Source: Brassica napus (lineage: Eukaryota; Streptophyta; Magnoliopsida; Brassicales; Brassicaceae). From it: 64,000 nt of DNA. Below, in pieces: positions 10,555 to 23,292 of the stretch. Both the position numbers and the translations under genes were made by a program. Under the pieces are notes generated by a model. That model had not been told where the DNA came from. It worked only from the letters and a program-made list of their open reading frames with translations, and made no database searches. Where the stretch lies: positions 25,960,630 to 26,024,629 of the forward strand of contig NC_063451.1 in the NCBI RefSeq assembly GCF_020379485.1. The letters run 5' to 3'. Numbering within the stretch: the stretch's first letter is position 1; every line of letters starts with the position of its first letter.

Positions 10555-12170
10555 GAGCATCATTAACAGGGGTGCTTATCCCGGGTGGTTAACAACTTTT
10601 AAATATATATATATATATATATATGAAAAAGGGGAAGCATCGGTGCTTAAACAAGCACAATAAGCGCCGTATCTTAGAGGTACGTAGCGCGCTGCCATTG
10701 AACAGTTTTTTTTTCTTTTCTCAAACACTTTTTTTTTCTGAAACGCTGTTTTTATGACCAAAATAACACCCAAATCCCTTATATACTAAATCACAAGTCA
10801 CACGACCAATCTTTTTATGACACATGGCACATCTTTTAATAAATCCAAAAATCAAAATGATAAAACGTTCTTTGATCGTAAATATTTCTGTAACTGCCAA
10901 GAAATTCAAATTCCTATTTTTTTCTCAAAACTATCACACGATAGCACGTTCAACAATGAATTATATAACTTCCCATCATTTTGACTGTCTCATCTTATAT
11001 ATTCATATCAACGGTTTGTTATAATTTCGGGGTCTTTTTCTTTATCGTTTTTATTTTGTCTCAGTGCTGCAAAGCACAGTGACAAAAGTTTATGATTATT
11101 TACTTCAAATTCATCTTCTCTATTCTAAAAGCTATTTACTTGAAATTCATCTTCTCCATCCCTAATAATCACGCCTATGTTAATCTCTTGGAGACATAGA
11201 TTTCGTCTCTTTCTCATTCAAATTTATAAGGAAGGACTGATGCGTTAAAGCAACGAATTCAACAAAGAGAATCTGTTCTTTCTTTTTTAGCATTGGTTTT
11301 GTTTGACACTAAATTGTTTTGTTTTAACTATTTGATTTCTAATTTCAGGAAGTGTTTGTCTTTGGGAGAGAAGCTTTCAAGAGAGTTCATGGACTCTGAA
11401 CTTTTAACGTGCAATTGATATGTAACCCACAATTTTTGTGGAAATTTACATGATCTTCTTTTGAGTAAACTTTGTAAATATTATATTCACTATAAAACAA
11501 AAAATGAAGTAAACTAGAAAAACTTCAAACTAATATTTGAATCCACTAAACTAAATCAAATCAAAGAAAATTTTAAAACTAATATAATTTAATTTTATGT
11601 GTCATGGTTAATCAGTAATAAGTGTCAATGGTTTTTTAATATATACACATTACTCATGATAAAACAGGGTTATTTTATACCTGCAATTTTAGTTATATAT
11701 AACTGAAACATGGTATTGCAAGCGAAAATATATTCGTACGAAGTACGGGATCAATACTAGTATGACCTAACTAGCACCAATTTTTTTTTTTTTTGAAAAT
11801 GACCAAAATGACACTCAAATACTGTTTTTATGACCAAAATGACACTCAAATATGAAAATGACCTAACTAGCACCATTTTTTAAAACAAATGACCAAAATG
11901 ACACCCAAAGATGAAAAAGAAAAAATCTATGTTTTATTTTAGAATTTATGTTTAAATGTTTCTTTTTATGTTTTATTTAATATATAAAATGCATCTTTCA
12001 AAAAATAATATTTTAAATTTATTTTTTAAGAATTCCAAAATAAAAATCTCTCATTGGAGCACGAAAATGTTCGGGGTGCTTAGCGTTGCATCTTAAATCA
12101 CTTTTACAACTTAAAATTATTAAAAAAAAGAATAAGCATCCCTATTTGGGGTTTTGGGTTAATGGTGCTC
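10555..12170. mobile_element. PIF/Harbinger-like non-autonomous element (about 1.6 kb)
   Basis: The left end GAGCATCATTAAC (from 10555) and the right end GTTAATGGTGCTC (to 12170) are inverted repeats matching at 12 of 13 bases. Each is flanked by TTA (10552-10554 and 12171-12173), the target duplication of PIF/Harbinger elements. No transposase is visible inside. The interior holds an AT dinucleotide tract near 10605 and several copies of a phrase like tgaccaaaatgacac (10756, 11798, 11831, 11890). It could be two nested elements. Superfamily assignment rests only on ends and TTA. Confidence 0.6.
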
Positions 12171-12460
12171 TTAAGTGCCTATTCATCGGTTCTGGTCGTG
12201 ATTTTTGGATCTATAAAACAATCCTCATTAGTTGGGTTATGACAAGAATTTCGAGAATATGTAACAACTTTGGAAGAGACGCAAACATAAATCGATGAAC
12301 ATGGTAAACTAGTGACCTTTAACAGTTGTAAACAGTATCAATTTTCTATAGTTATAGATATGATTATATAGTTAACTACACGTAGTTTTAGTATTTAGTT
12401 TTACACTTAGAGTTGCTTTTCCTAGCAAAACAATATAATATATATACCAATAATATACAC

Positions 12461-12737
12461 AGCCATCGGACAAAAGTAATATACCAAGGTGTTTTGAAAT
12501 CTTACTATTAAACAAAAGGAAGGTGCGTTTTGTCTTTAACAATAGTATTATTTGTGATGGTCTTACATGAATAACTAGGGTAATGGTTGGTCACCCAAAT
12601 AATGAAAATATTCAAGATCACGAGTTTGAATAATCTCCTCTGAATATTTTTGTATTAAGGTACAATTTTGTTTATAAAATTAAATATGTATACAATATTT
12701 TAAACAGCAAACTAGCTTAGCCATCGGACAAAGGTAA
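12461..12737. mobile_element. About 240-bp insertion flanked by 19-bp direct repeats
   Basis: The string agccatcggacaaa plus (a/g)gtaa occurs at 12461-12479 and 12719-12737 with one mismatch. The insert between (12480-12718) holds tagggtaatggttggtcacc and gatcacgagtttgaataatc, which weakly resemble A and B boxes of a tRNA-derived SINE. A long target duplication fits a retroposon. The family is not identified. Confidence 0.5.
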
Positions 12738-13190
12738 AATTATCTGCCAAGAGTAAAGCGTAGAAACGTGGAAAGACACATCACACATGGAGCAGCGATC
12801 GGGACGCTACAGTAGCCGAAGATGACAAAAAGAAAAGAGTCTCATTTCCCACATGAAGGGCCAAAACGCAACCGGCAACCCAATGAATATTTTGTTAATT
12901 TAATTTTATTGCAATTTTTAAAAGTTCGCCAAACGTGAGGAGTATCACTTGGGGGTTGATTTTGCTGTCGACAACAATTAATGGTTTTGTTAGTATATAT
13001 ACATTGCATCTTACAATGTGGTTGGCTGTGTCATTAACAGTAGTACATGAGGTTATGCTACTATGATTCTATATTGTAAATTTTTTTTGAGTGAATCCTA
13101 TATTGTAAAGCTGAAAATAACTTTTCTAACAAATTAACTTTTGTATAACATATTCATGTGAAGATCATACTCGGATCCGAATGAAGTTGT
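12738..13190. other. Non-coding stretch with one micro-insertion
   Basis: No gene seen. It contains a direct repeat pair at 13066-13080 and 13095-13109 around tttttttt-gagtga, which is tcactc plus poly(A) on the minus strand. Confidence 0.4.
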
Positions 13191-14560
13191 AAATACACAA
13201 TCTACACCAAAATGAATGCCAGAGACAGATGTTAGCAGTTTTCAAGGCTTGTAAGACAAATGATGTAGTATAAAAGATTGTCGAACCAATTCTAAAGGAT
13301 AAGCACTGAGAGTGCAAGTACTTATTTAATCTAAGTGCAACCGATGATTTAAAAGGTTTTCTAAACTAATGATTAATGCTAATGCAGTTGCAGAATAATA
13401 AAAGCGATAAATGAAACGACTTTCTTAACTAAGGGAAAAAAGAACTCATGGGCATATGAATCAGACCTTGGGTGATCAAGTTTCGAATTAAGGATGGCAA
13501 ACGAACAATCAAACTATCAACCTTAAGCTTAGACACAATTCTAAACAAACTCTATGTCTAGATGAATGTTTATTTACTAACACATTTAAAACAACAAATG
13601 TCTTTGGTTGAACAATATGAAAGCAATCATTACTAACAAGTCTAAAGGCTTTCTTAGCACTTCTAACAACAAATGTCTTTGGCAAAATATGCTAAAAGCT
13701 TAGAAGAGCTGTCTCAGGCATTTCATCAAACACCTTTTGGGTGAGAAATGCCTAAATGTCAACTTTTGAGAAGTTAACTCAGAAGATGCATTATGAATAC
13801 TCTACTAGCAAGGATTAAGAATGATCTACACTAAAACATCCTAGCTCTAACCTAATCACCCTTAATCTCTCTAACCCATGAATTCAAAAGGTGATTACTC
13901 ACTACTCTTCATGATTCCTCTTAAATCCATATTGGATTTCAGATTAATCATACAGAGAAATACAAATAATGATTAGAAAACACAGAATTGCAATAACTAG
14001 GATGATCAATTGAATCAAGAGATAAACTTTCCAAAAGTTTTTGGTGGTTTTTTTCTTAAGATCCAAGATGATCTGCCTGGTGGCTTCCAAAAAGTACTTA
14101 AAACTTAGGTTTAGAAAGTAAAAACGTGCATAATTAAATGACCAAAAGGCCCTTGAGTAAACATGAATTCGAGCAAACAATAGGCGCGCAGCGACCTCCA
14201 GTAGTCGCTCCGAGAGGTCGCTCCAGGCATCGGGAGCGACCTGGAGGGGTCGCTGCGAGACGTCGCTCCGGGCGCGTTTTCGTGTCTCCGAGCGATGAAA
14301 ACGTGAGCGGCTTCTCCGCGTCGCTCTGGTAAGGTCGCTCTGATAAGGCAGGTCAGAGCGACTTGACGGTGTCGCTCCGGGAAGGTCGCTCCCAACGCTC
14401 TGCTCGTCCAATGATCACCTTTACACCTCTTTTGAGCTCCAAATACACCCAAATGTCTCCGAGAACTCCATGCGGTACTACAATACCTAATGAAGACTTA
14501 TGTATGCAAAATACAACCTAAACATGGCTAAATCCTAGTCTATATGATCAAAATGCACAT
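13190..14560. repeat. Degenerate dispersed repeat with a GC-rich GTCGCTCC cluster
   Basis: Non-coding. At 14176-14400 the base composition jumps to high GC and the octamer gtcgctcc or its complement gagcgacc/t recurs about ten times in both orientations, giving open frames that are not convincing genes. On both sides lies AT-rich text with internal near-repeats (for example caacaaatgtctttgg at 13592 and 13668). It looks like a piece of a large retroelement or a transposon interior; I do not recognise the family. Confidence 0.45.
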
Positions 14561-16600
14561 GGGTGAGTGAATAACACAATGAAAATATGCAAGATATCAC
14601 GGATCTATAATGAGTTAAAGACTATTATTTATGGAGAACTATTCCCTAAATGGAGGGAACAAGAGATGCCCATTTCCAGTTTTATATTTTTCTTTTTTTC
14701 TTGCTTACTCTCTACATATCTACACATGCATAACATTAATGATGTATCATCCACTTCTTTGTATACTAATAGTTTGTTCTTCAGTTACATTGTAAGAAAC
14801 TTGGGGCATTGCCTCCGCGCAAGCGCGGAATTGTGGACATAGTTTTTGTTTCATATCAATATTTGCTAGGGTTATTGTAGTTGTGAATTTTGCGTTTTGA
14901 ATTGTTTTTCAAGTTTTTTTTATTGTTATAGGGTTAGAGTTGTGATGATGAATTGTGTATGTATTGTTCTCCACTTATGAAGTACCAAACTGTGTTAATA
15001 ATGTGAATGATATAGTTCGTGGTGTTGTTTGTTGTGTCACTGAGACTTATTGTTTGTTTGTCTTTTTAATTTGTTTCTTGTACTATTAAGAGTACATAAA
15101 TTATATTAAAGTTGTTGAGAGTACCTTTTGTTTCTGGATATTTTTTCTCCAATTTAGTTGTGTAAGTTTTGTGTATTAAGTAATAATTTTTATTATCCTT
15201 ATTATGTTTGTTATATGTTTCTTTTTTTATTTTTAAACTTGTTGACCTTTAAAACAAATACATGAAGATTTGTAGAAATAACTATAAAATGAGTGACAGT
15301 TCTGAGTATTTGGGCCTTAATGGATTTTATACGAATGTATGTATTTCTCATAAGAAGACAATAACATTGACCTGTTGACATTGGACATGTAAGCTGTTTT
15401 TATAAGACAAGAAGAGTGAGCAGGTGGAGATGTTGTTGCCGCCTTTGTGTCTGTCGGGATTTTATCTTGTATCTTCTGGTTTGGTTGTGTTTGTTTCTCT
15501 TTTATTTGATGGGTAATATGTAAACAAAAATCATTGTTAGTTGTATTTATCAGAGTTCGTAATTTACTCTGGTTTTTTGTTTAGGTAATTTCACTGATCG
15601 TGGTTGTCGTCTTCATCTTCTTCTTTGCGAAAGTAAGTTTGTAAATTGTTAAATAGTTGGCCGTGTAGTTTGTATTTGTTTAGATGACTCGATGTATGTG
15701 TCGTTGAGTTTTAGTTGAGGTGATTGATTTGGTATATTTGTTTTGAAGTTTATTTCTAAGATTAGACAAAAAAGAGAGGTGATCATTAATGATTTGTCTT
15801 TTTTGGAATTCTAGTTTTTGGTGTTTTGATTGTTTGGAATGTTGTGGTTTATTTTAAGCTGTAAAATAAAGGTTTGTGTAAAATCAGTTTGATAAGTAAG
15901 AGAGATAAACAGACGACAGCATATTTTGGGTAGGAAGAGAGATAAATAGACGACCACATATTTTGGGTAGGAAATATTTTTGATTATTGATGTTAGCACA
16001 ATATAGATAATAATATAAAGGGAATTGTGTGTTGATTGTTTCTTACGGATCAATGAGAAGACGGATAACGACTCGGGTTGTTTCTTTGGTAAGGTCAGAG
16101 CCCTGGACAGAACGGATTTGCCCAACCACATCTGCGAGTTTAAATATCAGTTATGATATCGAAACATAATATAAAGCCAGATGCAATATGATAATATGCA
16201 TGGGAGTTCTATGTTTGTGTTCGCAATCACTTGGAAATTGTCGAACAATCTAATTATGACTGGAGATTGATCTTAGGAGCATCTGTGATGACTTCATCAA
16301 TAATAGTTGGTGAGATGAAACAAATAAGGAATGAATGATCAGTTATCTTGTACATGCTTGAGCACCTATCAACCTCAAAACGATCGATTTACACAATGAA
16401 ACCGGCTTTCAAAGATGACATGTAATGATTAGCACGTCCGACGGGAATAAACTCATGAATCACAGAATCTGCAAATAATATTATTCAACAAAGAATCAGG
16501 AAATCAATTAAAAACAATCTACATTATTTTCCTTCCCTAGGCTCGGCCCACAGAAAAAGCCGAAGAAGCAAGGGTTTCCAACCTTCATAAATATATATTA
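14561..16600. other. Repeat-like non-coding stretch
   Basis: No gene seen. A GC palindrome CCGCGCAAGCGCGG (14815-14828) stands out in AT-rich DNA and resembles the hairpins at Helitron ends. A near-duplicate (tagacgac(a/c), then catattttgggtaggaa) occurs at about 15910-15935 and 15948-15974. Confidence 0.35.
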
Positions 16601-16620
16601 GTTTCGGCCATCAATGTACA

Positions 16621-16690
16621 GAGTATCTTTTAGCTTAGTGGTATAAATATTGGTGTTTATATCTCAATTACATGGGTTCGAGCCATGGAC
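16621..16690 (+). repeat. tRNA-like sequence with A and B box
   Basis: tagcttagtggta (from 16631) matches a Pol III A box, and gggttcgagcc (from 16674) matches the B box at tRNA-like spacing. The intervening part does not form a clear anticodon arm. No poly(A) tail or target duplication was found. It may be a tRNA-derived retroposon remnant or part of a larger element that ends near 16780. Confidence 0.4.
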
Positions 16691-16779
16691 TTGACACTTT
16701 TTCACACTTTTCAAAAGTGAGACCCACAAAATGCTGACGTGGCGCGCTGAGGAGAGAGCAAAGACTCAATCATTATAAT

Positions 16780-19700
16780 ATAGACTAGATTTTACATTCG
16801 CGCTACGCGCGAGTCTGTATTAATAATTTAATTTAGTTTTATAATAACTTTGAAGCTAACAATTTAACTGATTTATATAATTTTCTTATTTGAAATATGA
16901 TTTGTTGATTTTAATATTTATGTGTATTTATAATTATATCATATTATTAGCTATTTAGTTATTTGTATTTATAGATGTAATAATTATGTTTATAAAAACA
17001 TTCATAGTTTTTGAAATATTAAATTATATTTTAAAATATTATGTAGATTACTCAATATATGTAAACTGTTAATAAATTATAATATTTTATCAAAAATTTA
17101 TACATATTTTATTTGAATAACATAAGCGATTAAACTATCTGTATAATATCTAATTTTGCTTTATATTCAGAAAAACTTTATAATTAATGTGTGATTGTTA
17201 TACATACATATATATATATATATGTGTAATAGTATAATATTGAGATTTAAAATTTAATGGCAACAAATATTTTGATAAACCTTAATTAATATTAAATAAT
17301 CTTTGTAAGATAATATAAATTTAAAGTAAATATAATGAATTAAACAAATTTTAAATAATATTTTATTTATTGAATTAATATTATAGAGAACCTAAAGTAT
17401 AATATTTATATATTACTTGATCTAATTATTTAGTTTTATAGCATTACAATATATCAAAATTTACCTTTTTATATGAAAAATATTATTTTGGTACGATAGA
17501 TAATATATGTTTGTTTCGGAGTTTCCATGAATATTTTTAAGATCATTTATAAACTATTATATAATTTGATAAAAATATATTTCTAGTTGCTAAATGCTGG
17601 TGATAAGATAACGAACGTCTTAGATAGCGTACTCATTGTAATCTTGAGATTTTTTTAAATGTTATAAGTTTGTAAATTTGTATGTTTTGAGTTTGTTGAT
17701 GATAAATTCATATTGATTATTTTTCATGCTAATTTATTGCTTGCCGTCTTTATAATTTTATTAAAAATCTTAACCAGGTTATTTGACATGCTTTCTTAAA
17801 CTCTTTATTATTTTTATTTAACTTTTTTGTTCTTAAAATATTTTCTTCAACATAACTCAACAGAGAGCATCTTAAACTTTATATGTTATATGAGGTGAAT
17901 CAGACTAATGATTATAAAAATTCATCATTTAGTTTGCTTTAATAACAATTGTTTTTAAAAATCTTGTAGATCATATCTTGTTAGATTTATTTCAGTATAG
18001 CTTATTTGTTTAGTTTCTATGAAGATTTTGACTGTAGCTGACTAAAAAAATATTTGTACAAACATAAAATAATAATGTTGATTAATATTTAAAATTTTAA
18101 TGGATAAATAAATTTGTTAGTTTTTTCATTGATTAAAAATAATTTGAAACTCATTCATAAATTATGGCTTGCGATTCTCTCTCTCTATCTTTGTTCTCTT
18201 ACTTAACATCTTTCAGAGAGAGCGAATGCAAATTGCAAATATTTTTTTTATATTGGAATTATTCTCTACTCTATCCAATTTTTTGGTGTGATACATTTTT
18301 TGTCTATTGGATTTTTTCTTCGGTTTTGTATGTCTACTTTCGCTCGCAGATGTTTTACATTTTTCTTTGTACTATTTCTCATTCACTATTATTGTTCATT
18401 CACTTCAAATCCTATATTCTTGACGCGTTCCTTGTTCATGAAGATTATGTTTGGGTTTTCGATTTGGATATTATTAAAGAAAACACATTGGATATTGATT
18501 TATTATTTATTTTGAAAATACACTTTTGAAATTTTATTTTGAAGAGTATATTTTTATTTTGTGTTCCTGGAAGTAAAAATATTGTATCTATATCTATGAA
18601 TCAATTTAATTTTGATGATTCATTTCTTAGTATACCTTATTTGATGTTGTATTCCATTTTGTATTATTAATTATGGAAATTTTAACATTTTAAAAATAGT
18701 AAACTATAATTATGATTTTTCATATTTTGATTGTTTTTTCTAATCTTATGCGTATACTCTCAATGACTTGACTTATAGTCTCATACATGGTATATGTTAT
18801 TTTTGAATATTTTCAATAGTATATAGCCTAAACTTTGAAAACCATGAGTTAAATTAATTTATTTATAATTGTTTGAAAGTTTTGTATTCTTAATATTAAT
18901 TCTTATTTTGTATTTTATTTTAATGTTACATTTTGAGAAATAATATATACTAAGTAAATTTATTTATAATGTTTTACTTTTGTTAACTTACCTTGTTTAA
19001 TATTGGTTTCTATTTTATTTTAAATGATCTTATGGAATTTTTTAAATCCTAATCAAAATATAATGAATTTTTTCTCACTGATTTATAGTCTTAGATTATA
19101 TATAATGCATGTTATTCATGAATATTTTCAAGAGCATATAGCCTAAATTTTGAAAATCATGAGTTAAATTTATAGTTATAATTGTTTGAATTATTGAATT
19201 TAAAAATTAATTATTATTTTCAATTAATTTATGTTAAATTTGGAAATTATTATATATATATATATTAAGTTAATATATGTAAAATGTTTTTACATTTGTT
19301 AGTCTGCCTTATTCGATATTGATTTCTTTTTTATTATGAAATAAACAATTTTTGGGAAACATTGACATATTTAAAAAATAACAAATTAAAATGCTTATTT
19401 GTCATAATATGGTTGGTTGTTTTAAATCATACGTGGACACTTTCAATGACTTATATCCTTAACATTTATTTAATAGTTTACCTTATTTGATGTTGAATTA
19501 CATTTTGTGTTATCAATTTTGAAAATTTTAACATTTTAAAAATAGTAAACTATAATTATGATTTTTCATATTTTGATATTTTTTTTTCTAATCCGATGTC
19601 TACACTCTCAATGACTTATAGCCTCATATATAATATATGTTATTTTGAATATTTTAATAGCATATAATGTTTTACTTTTGTTAACTTACCTTCTTTGCTA

Positions 19701-20920
19701 TTGGTTTCTATTTTATTTTAAATGATTTTATAGAACTTTTTGAATCCTAATCAAAGTATAATGAATTGTTTTTCACTGATTTATAGTCTTAGATTATATA
19801 TAATGTATTTTATTTATGAATATTTTCAATAGCTTATAGCCCAAATTTTGAAAATCACGTGCTAAATTTATAGTTATAATTGTTATAATTGTTTGAAATA
19901 TTGCATTTTAAAATGAATTATTATTTTTAGTTAATTTATGTCAAATTTCAAAATTATTAATATATATATATTAAGTTAATATATGTATAATGTTTTTACT
20001 TTCTTTAGTTTGCCATATTCGATATTGATTTCTTTTTATTATGAAATAAACAGTTTTTTTGGAAATATTGACATATTTAAAAATAACAAATTAAAATACA
20101 TCACTAGTTGGATATTTAAAATTCTCATTGTTGATGAGAACCAATTTTCCAAGGGAATCTATATAAAATTGGTATATCATTAGAACATTATGAAAAAATC
20201 GTATATTTTTTATATGGACAGTTAAACAATAAACCCATAAGCAAACTCCAAAAAAATAACCACTCTGCAAAACCCATAATAAACAACTTCTTATTAAAAC
20301 CATGCTCGAGGTCATGGAATACCAAGGAAGAAGCAGAAGCAACCATAGTTTAGATTTCTCTTTTTTTCACTATCTATCACTTTCTCAAAGTAAGTAGAAG
20401 CAACCATAGTTTAGACTCTCTTGGAAACTTTTTTTTTGTCATCAACTTATACAGATTCATACTGACTCTCTGAACCAAACCGGAAGATCTTGATCCATGT
20501 GAAACTTAGACAATTATTTATAGTCACGCAATACTTCATATATTAGAAATTAGAAAGTTTCTTATTTTATATAATAGTCAAAAAAGTTTTAATTTTTTTT
20601 GTTATTTTAACTATTTTAACAATAAAATATACCTATGAAGACATATTTTTTTGTTAATATTACTATTTTCTATTGAATTTCCATTTTACTTTAATAGTTA
20701 GCATTTTTTAGTAAGTTATGAAAAGTTAATATCTATTTTGTTAGTTTAGTATAATTATGTAATATTAATTTCGTTTTTAAAAATTAATTTTAATATTAAC
20801 ATTTTTAAAAATAGCAAATTAAATATCATATGTGTCATAATACGATTGGTCGTTTAACATCTTAAGTGGACGCCCTCGATGGCTTATATTCTCAACTTTT
20901 ATATAGTATAGATTCATTAA
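16780..20920. repeat. AT-rich repeat region, possible Helitron-type element
   Basis: It starts at tatagactagattttacattcg-type text with a hairpin TCGCG-CTACG-CGCGA at 16798-16812, resembling Brassicaceae Helitron 5' ends. It ends near tatatagtatagat (about 20901-20914). Between them the DNA is very AT-rich with no believable gene. At 18,600-20,100 a module is repeated about four times with changes; key phrases are aacattttaaaaatagtaaa, tataatgcatgttattcatg and caatgacttatag. Boundaries and class are tentative. Confidence 0.4.
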
Positions 20921-22191
20921 AACGAATCCGCTTATGGTACTAAACTATACTATATGATTAATTGAGGAAAAGAGCTATAACTGTTAATGCTTTCAAGTCA
21001 AGTCTCAACTATAACTGTTCATGTATCGGATTCAGACGTTATTTTATATTTGGAAGAAAAAGCATAGCTCTTTGATTATTGAATTTTCAGATTTAGCGAA
21101 GTTATTGATAATAGATACGGCGTTTTACAAAACTTTAAGTATTGTCAAATTATAACGTTTTAGTCTAATTAAATTAGTTAATAGACTTGTTAAACTAAAC
21201 GGAAGTCTGCTCTAACCATTGATGTTGACACCATGCATTGTGATAGCGAAACTCAAAACTTGGTCATTTTGAAACTTATCTATAACAAATATCTGCATGT
21301 GCATGCAAAGATGGGACTTGTCAAGTTCAGCAAGATACGTATAAGCTCTGTAACATCTAGAACACAAGAAGACGTTTGCCTCTTAAAACGCATGTTCGAG
21401 TTTGGTCACCATAATAAACGGTAGATTGCAGTTTCTTTTAGTATTAATTAAAAGCTGTTTTCTTTTCTCTTTTTTTTTTTAACACACACTTATATTAAAA
21501 ACTCTAACCAACGTTAGGTGGTGCCATTAAGGCTAGTTCAACAGACAAGATCTGTTTGCATATTAATACTTAAAAATTACAACAATATGCATATTAATGG
21601 TATTATCAAAATATTTATAATTTAATGTAATAAAACTTACAAATATACTTAAAATTCTAATATTTTATACTTTAATGTTTAATTGACCAAATAAAATAAA
21701 GAAAACACAATCTTATATTTTATAAATGGAGACTAAACATATAGAACAAGATACATCAGTGTCAAAACTAAATAACCTATGAATATATAATAATAACATC
21801 TAAACTATTAAGTTGATGACATTGTCAAAAGTTAAAAACATATAATTAGAAAAAAAAAATATCCGCGCGTCAAGGCTAGTTAATACTAGTTTACAAAAAA
21901 AAAGGCTAGTTAATACTTAAAAATTACAGCAATATGCAGCATGAAGATTATTTTTTTCTCTGCCATTTTCCTTTAATTAAAAGCTTAAGAAGTCAAGACC
22001 GTAACTTTCTGCATAATATAATAAAAAATAATTATAGGAAATTCGAAAAGTTTTTAGAAACAAGAAGAAAAGGAGATCTATAAATTGACGGCGTCATCAA
22101 GTCAACGTGCAATTAAAAATACCGTCAAAGGTAAAAAAGTTAACGGAGATAGTAAATATTACACGGATCCCAGAAAAGTAAAACACTTTCA
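20921..22191. other. Non-coding stretch 3' of the ARR4-like gene
   Basis: No gene seen. It includes a micro-insertion at 21872-21917, and the 3' UTR of the ARR4-like gene should lie just left of 22192 (minus strand). Confidence 0.4.
21872..21917 (+). repeat. Micro-insertion: agtttac plus poly(A), 16-bp direct repeats
   Basis: aaggctagttaatact occurs at 21872-21887 and 21902-21917. The 14 bases between are agtttac and a run of A. Confidence 0.65.
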
Positions 22192-23292
22192 CTAATCTAA
22201 TCCGGGACTCCCCATCTTCTGCCGTCGAATCGGCGACTCCTCTGGCGACGAAGTCAACACATCATCATCCTCTTCAGGAGATGAGAGTGGCGAAGAAAAG
22301 ACTTCCACGGGAGATAACGGCGGAGAAGAGTCCGACGAATTAGTGGAGAGAGTCAAGGATGACGGCGGCGGTGGCGGTGGAAGCGAAGTGTCGACGGTAA
22401 CAGAATCTTCTGGAAGCTTCCGTTTGTTTCCGTTGGAAAGTTTAACGTCTCCGGTTAAACAGTTTCTCAGTCGTTTCACGTCGGCGAGTTTCACCGGTTT
22501 CAGTAAGAAATCCTCCGCACCTTCCTCAAGGCACCTGTCGATTCTGGTCAACACGTTCTCCGACGACATTATTACAACTGGGACTTGTCGGAAACTGGAC
22601 GATTCCTGTTTCATATTAACGAAAAAATCCGCATGGTTACAGACAAAGATTCAAATAAATTGTTGCCTGAATCGAAAATAGGCGGGAAAGTTGAGACCTT
22701 GATCTTCTTGAGAAGCTCGTAACCGGTCATTCCAGGCATGCAGTAATCAGTTATGATCATATCAACTTTCAATTTCTGAAATTACAGAATCAGTAAATAA
22801 ACAACTAACAATCAGAATAATCTTAAGAGCATCTTCAATTCACCTTAATATTGTTTTTCTTCTAAAAAAAATAGAAAAACTTCTTTATCATAAAAAAATA
22901 AATTTTGCTCATGGTTGGAGATGGTGTTACAATTAATATATCAACTTACATCAAATTCGGCAGATGCTTTATCGTTGTCTAGTCCTAGAAACTCTAGAGC
23001 ACGCCATCCGCTGTCAACCGCCGTGACTGAAACAGAACCACCGAAAAAAACTTCTTTAAAGAATATCCGGCGAGAATAAAATCATTTGCATCTAAAATAA
23101 ATGAATAGGTCACGAACCTTTGCAGGAGGTAATACGAAGCAATCTCTCGATGACAATCCGATCAACGAGGCTGTCATCGACGGCCAAGACGTGAACTTCA
23201 TCTAAATCTAACGGTGGAGGTTCCATTCCTCCGATACCGACGCTCATCATCTCCGAGCTCCTTAGACAAGAAACGCCACCATCTTTGGCCAT
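22192..23292 (-). CDS. ARR4: Type-A cytokinin response regulator, ARR4-like
   Basis: A receiver-domain protein that accepts phosphate from histidine phosphotransfer proteins and dampens cytokinin signalling; ARR4 is also linked to phytochrome B. Four coding exons on minus: 23118-23292, 22950-23026, 22698-22775 and 22192-22605. Together they encode 247 residues with consistent phases and GT/AG sites. The start [15 protein letters not shown] at 23290-23292 matches Arabidopsis ARR4; an in-frame ATG 22 codons upstream is not supported by the family. The receiver shows D39-D40 (LAVDDSLVD), phospho-acceptor D94 (IITDYCMPG) and K146 (FLLKPV). No DNA-binding domain follows, only a Pro/Ser-rich acidic tail (from about residue 170, ending [11 protein letters not shown]) as in type-A members. 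Intron 2 contains a MITE. It lies divergent from the ZFP5-like gene. Confidence 0.95.
22826..22927. mobile_element. MITE in an ARR4 intron
   Basis: AGAGCATCTTCAA at the left and the inverted form of ACACCATCTCCAA at the right bound about 102 bp of AT-rich, foldable sequence, with TA on each side (22824-22825 and 22928-22929). Its ends resemble the clearer MITE at 33921-34061. It sits between exons 2 and 3 and does not touch the splice sites. Confidence 0.55.

Noticed and set aside
13944..14452. Two overlapping open frames of 155 and 113 codons on the minus strand, Arg/Ser-rich.
   Set aside because: They arise from the repeated GTCGCTCC octamer. Composition is repetitive, no family resemblance, no supporting start or splice context.
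18164..18529. 121-codon open frame (MACDSLSLSLFSYL...).
   Set aside because: Lies in very AT-rich repeat DNA, rich in Phe/Tyr/Leu as expected from T-rich text; no domain and no conserved start.
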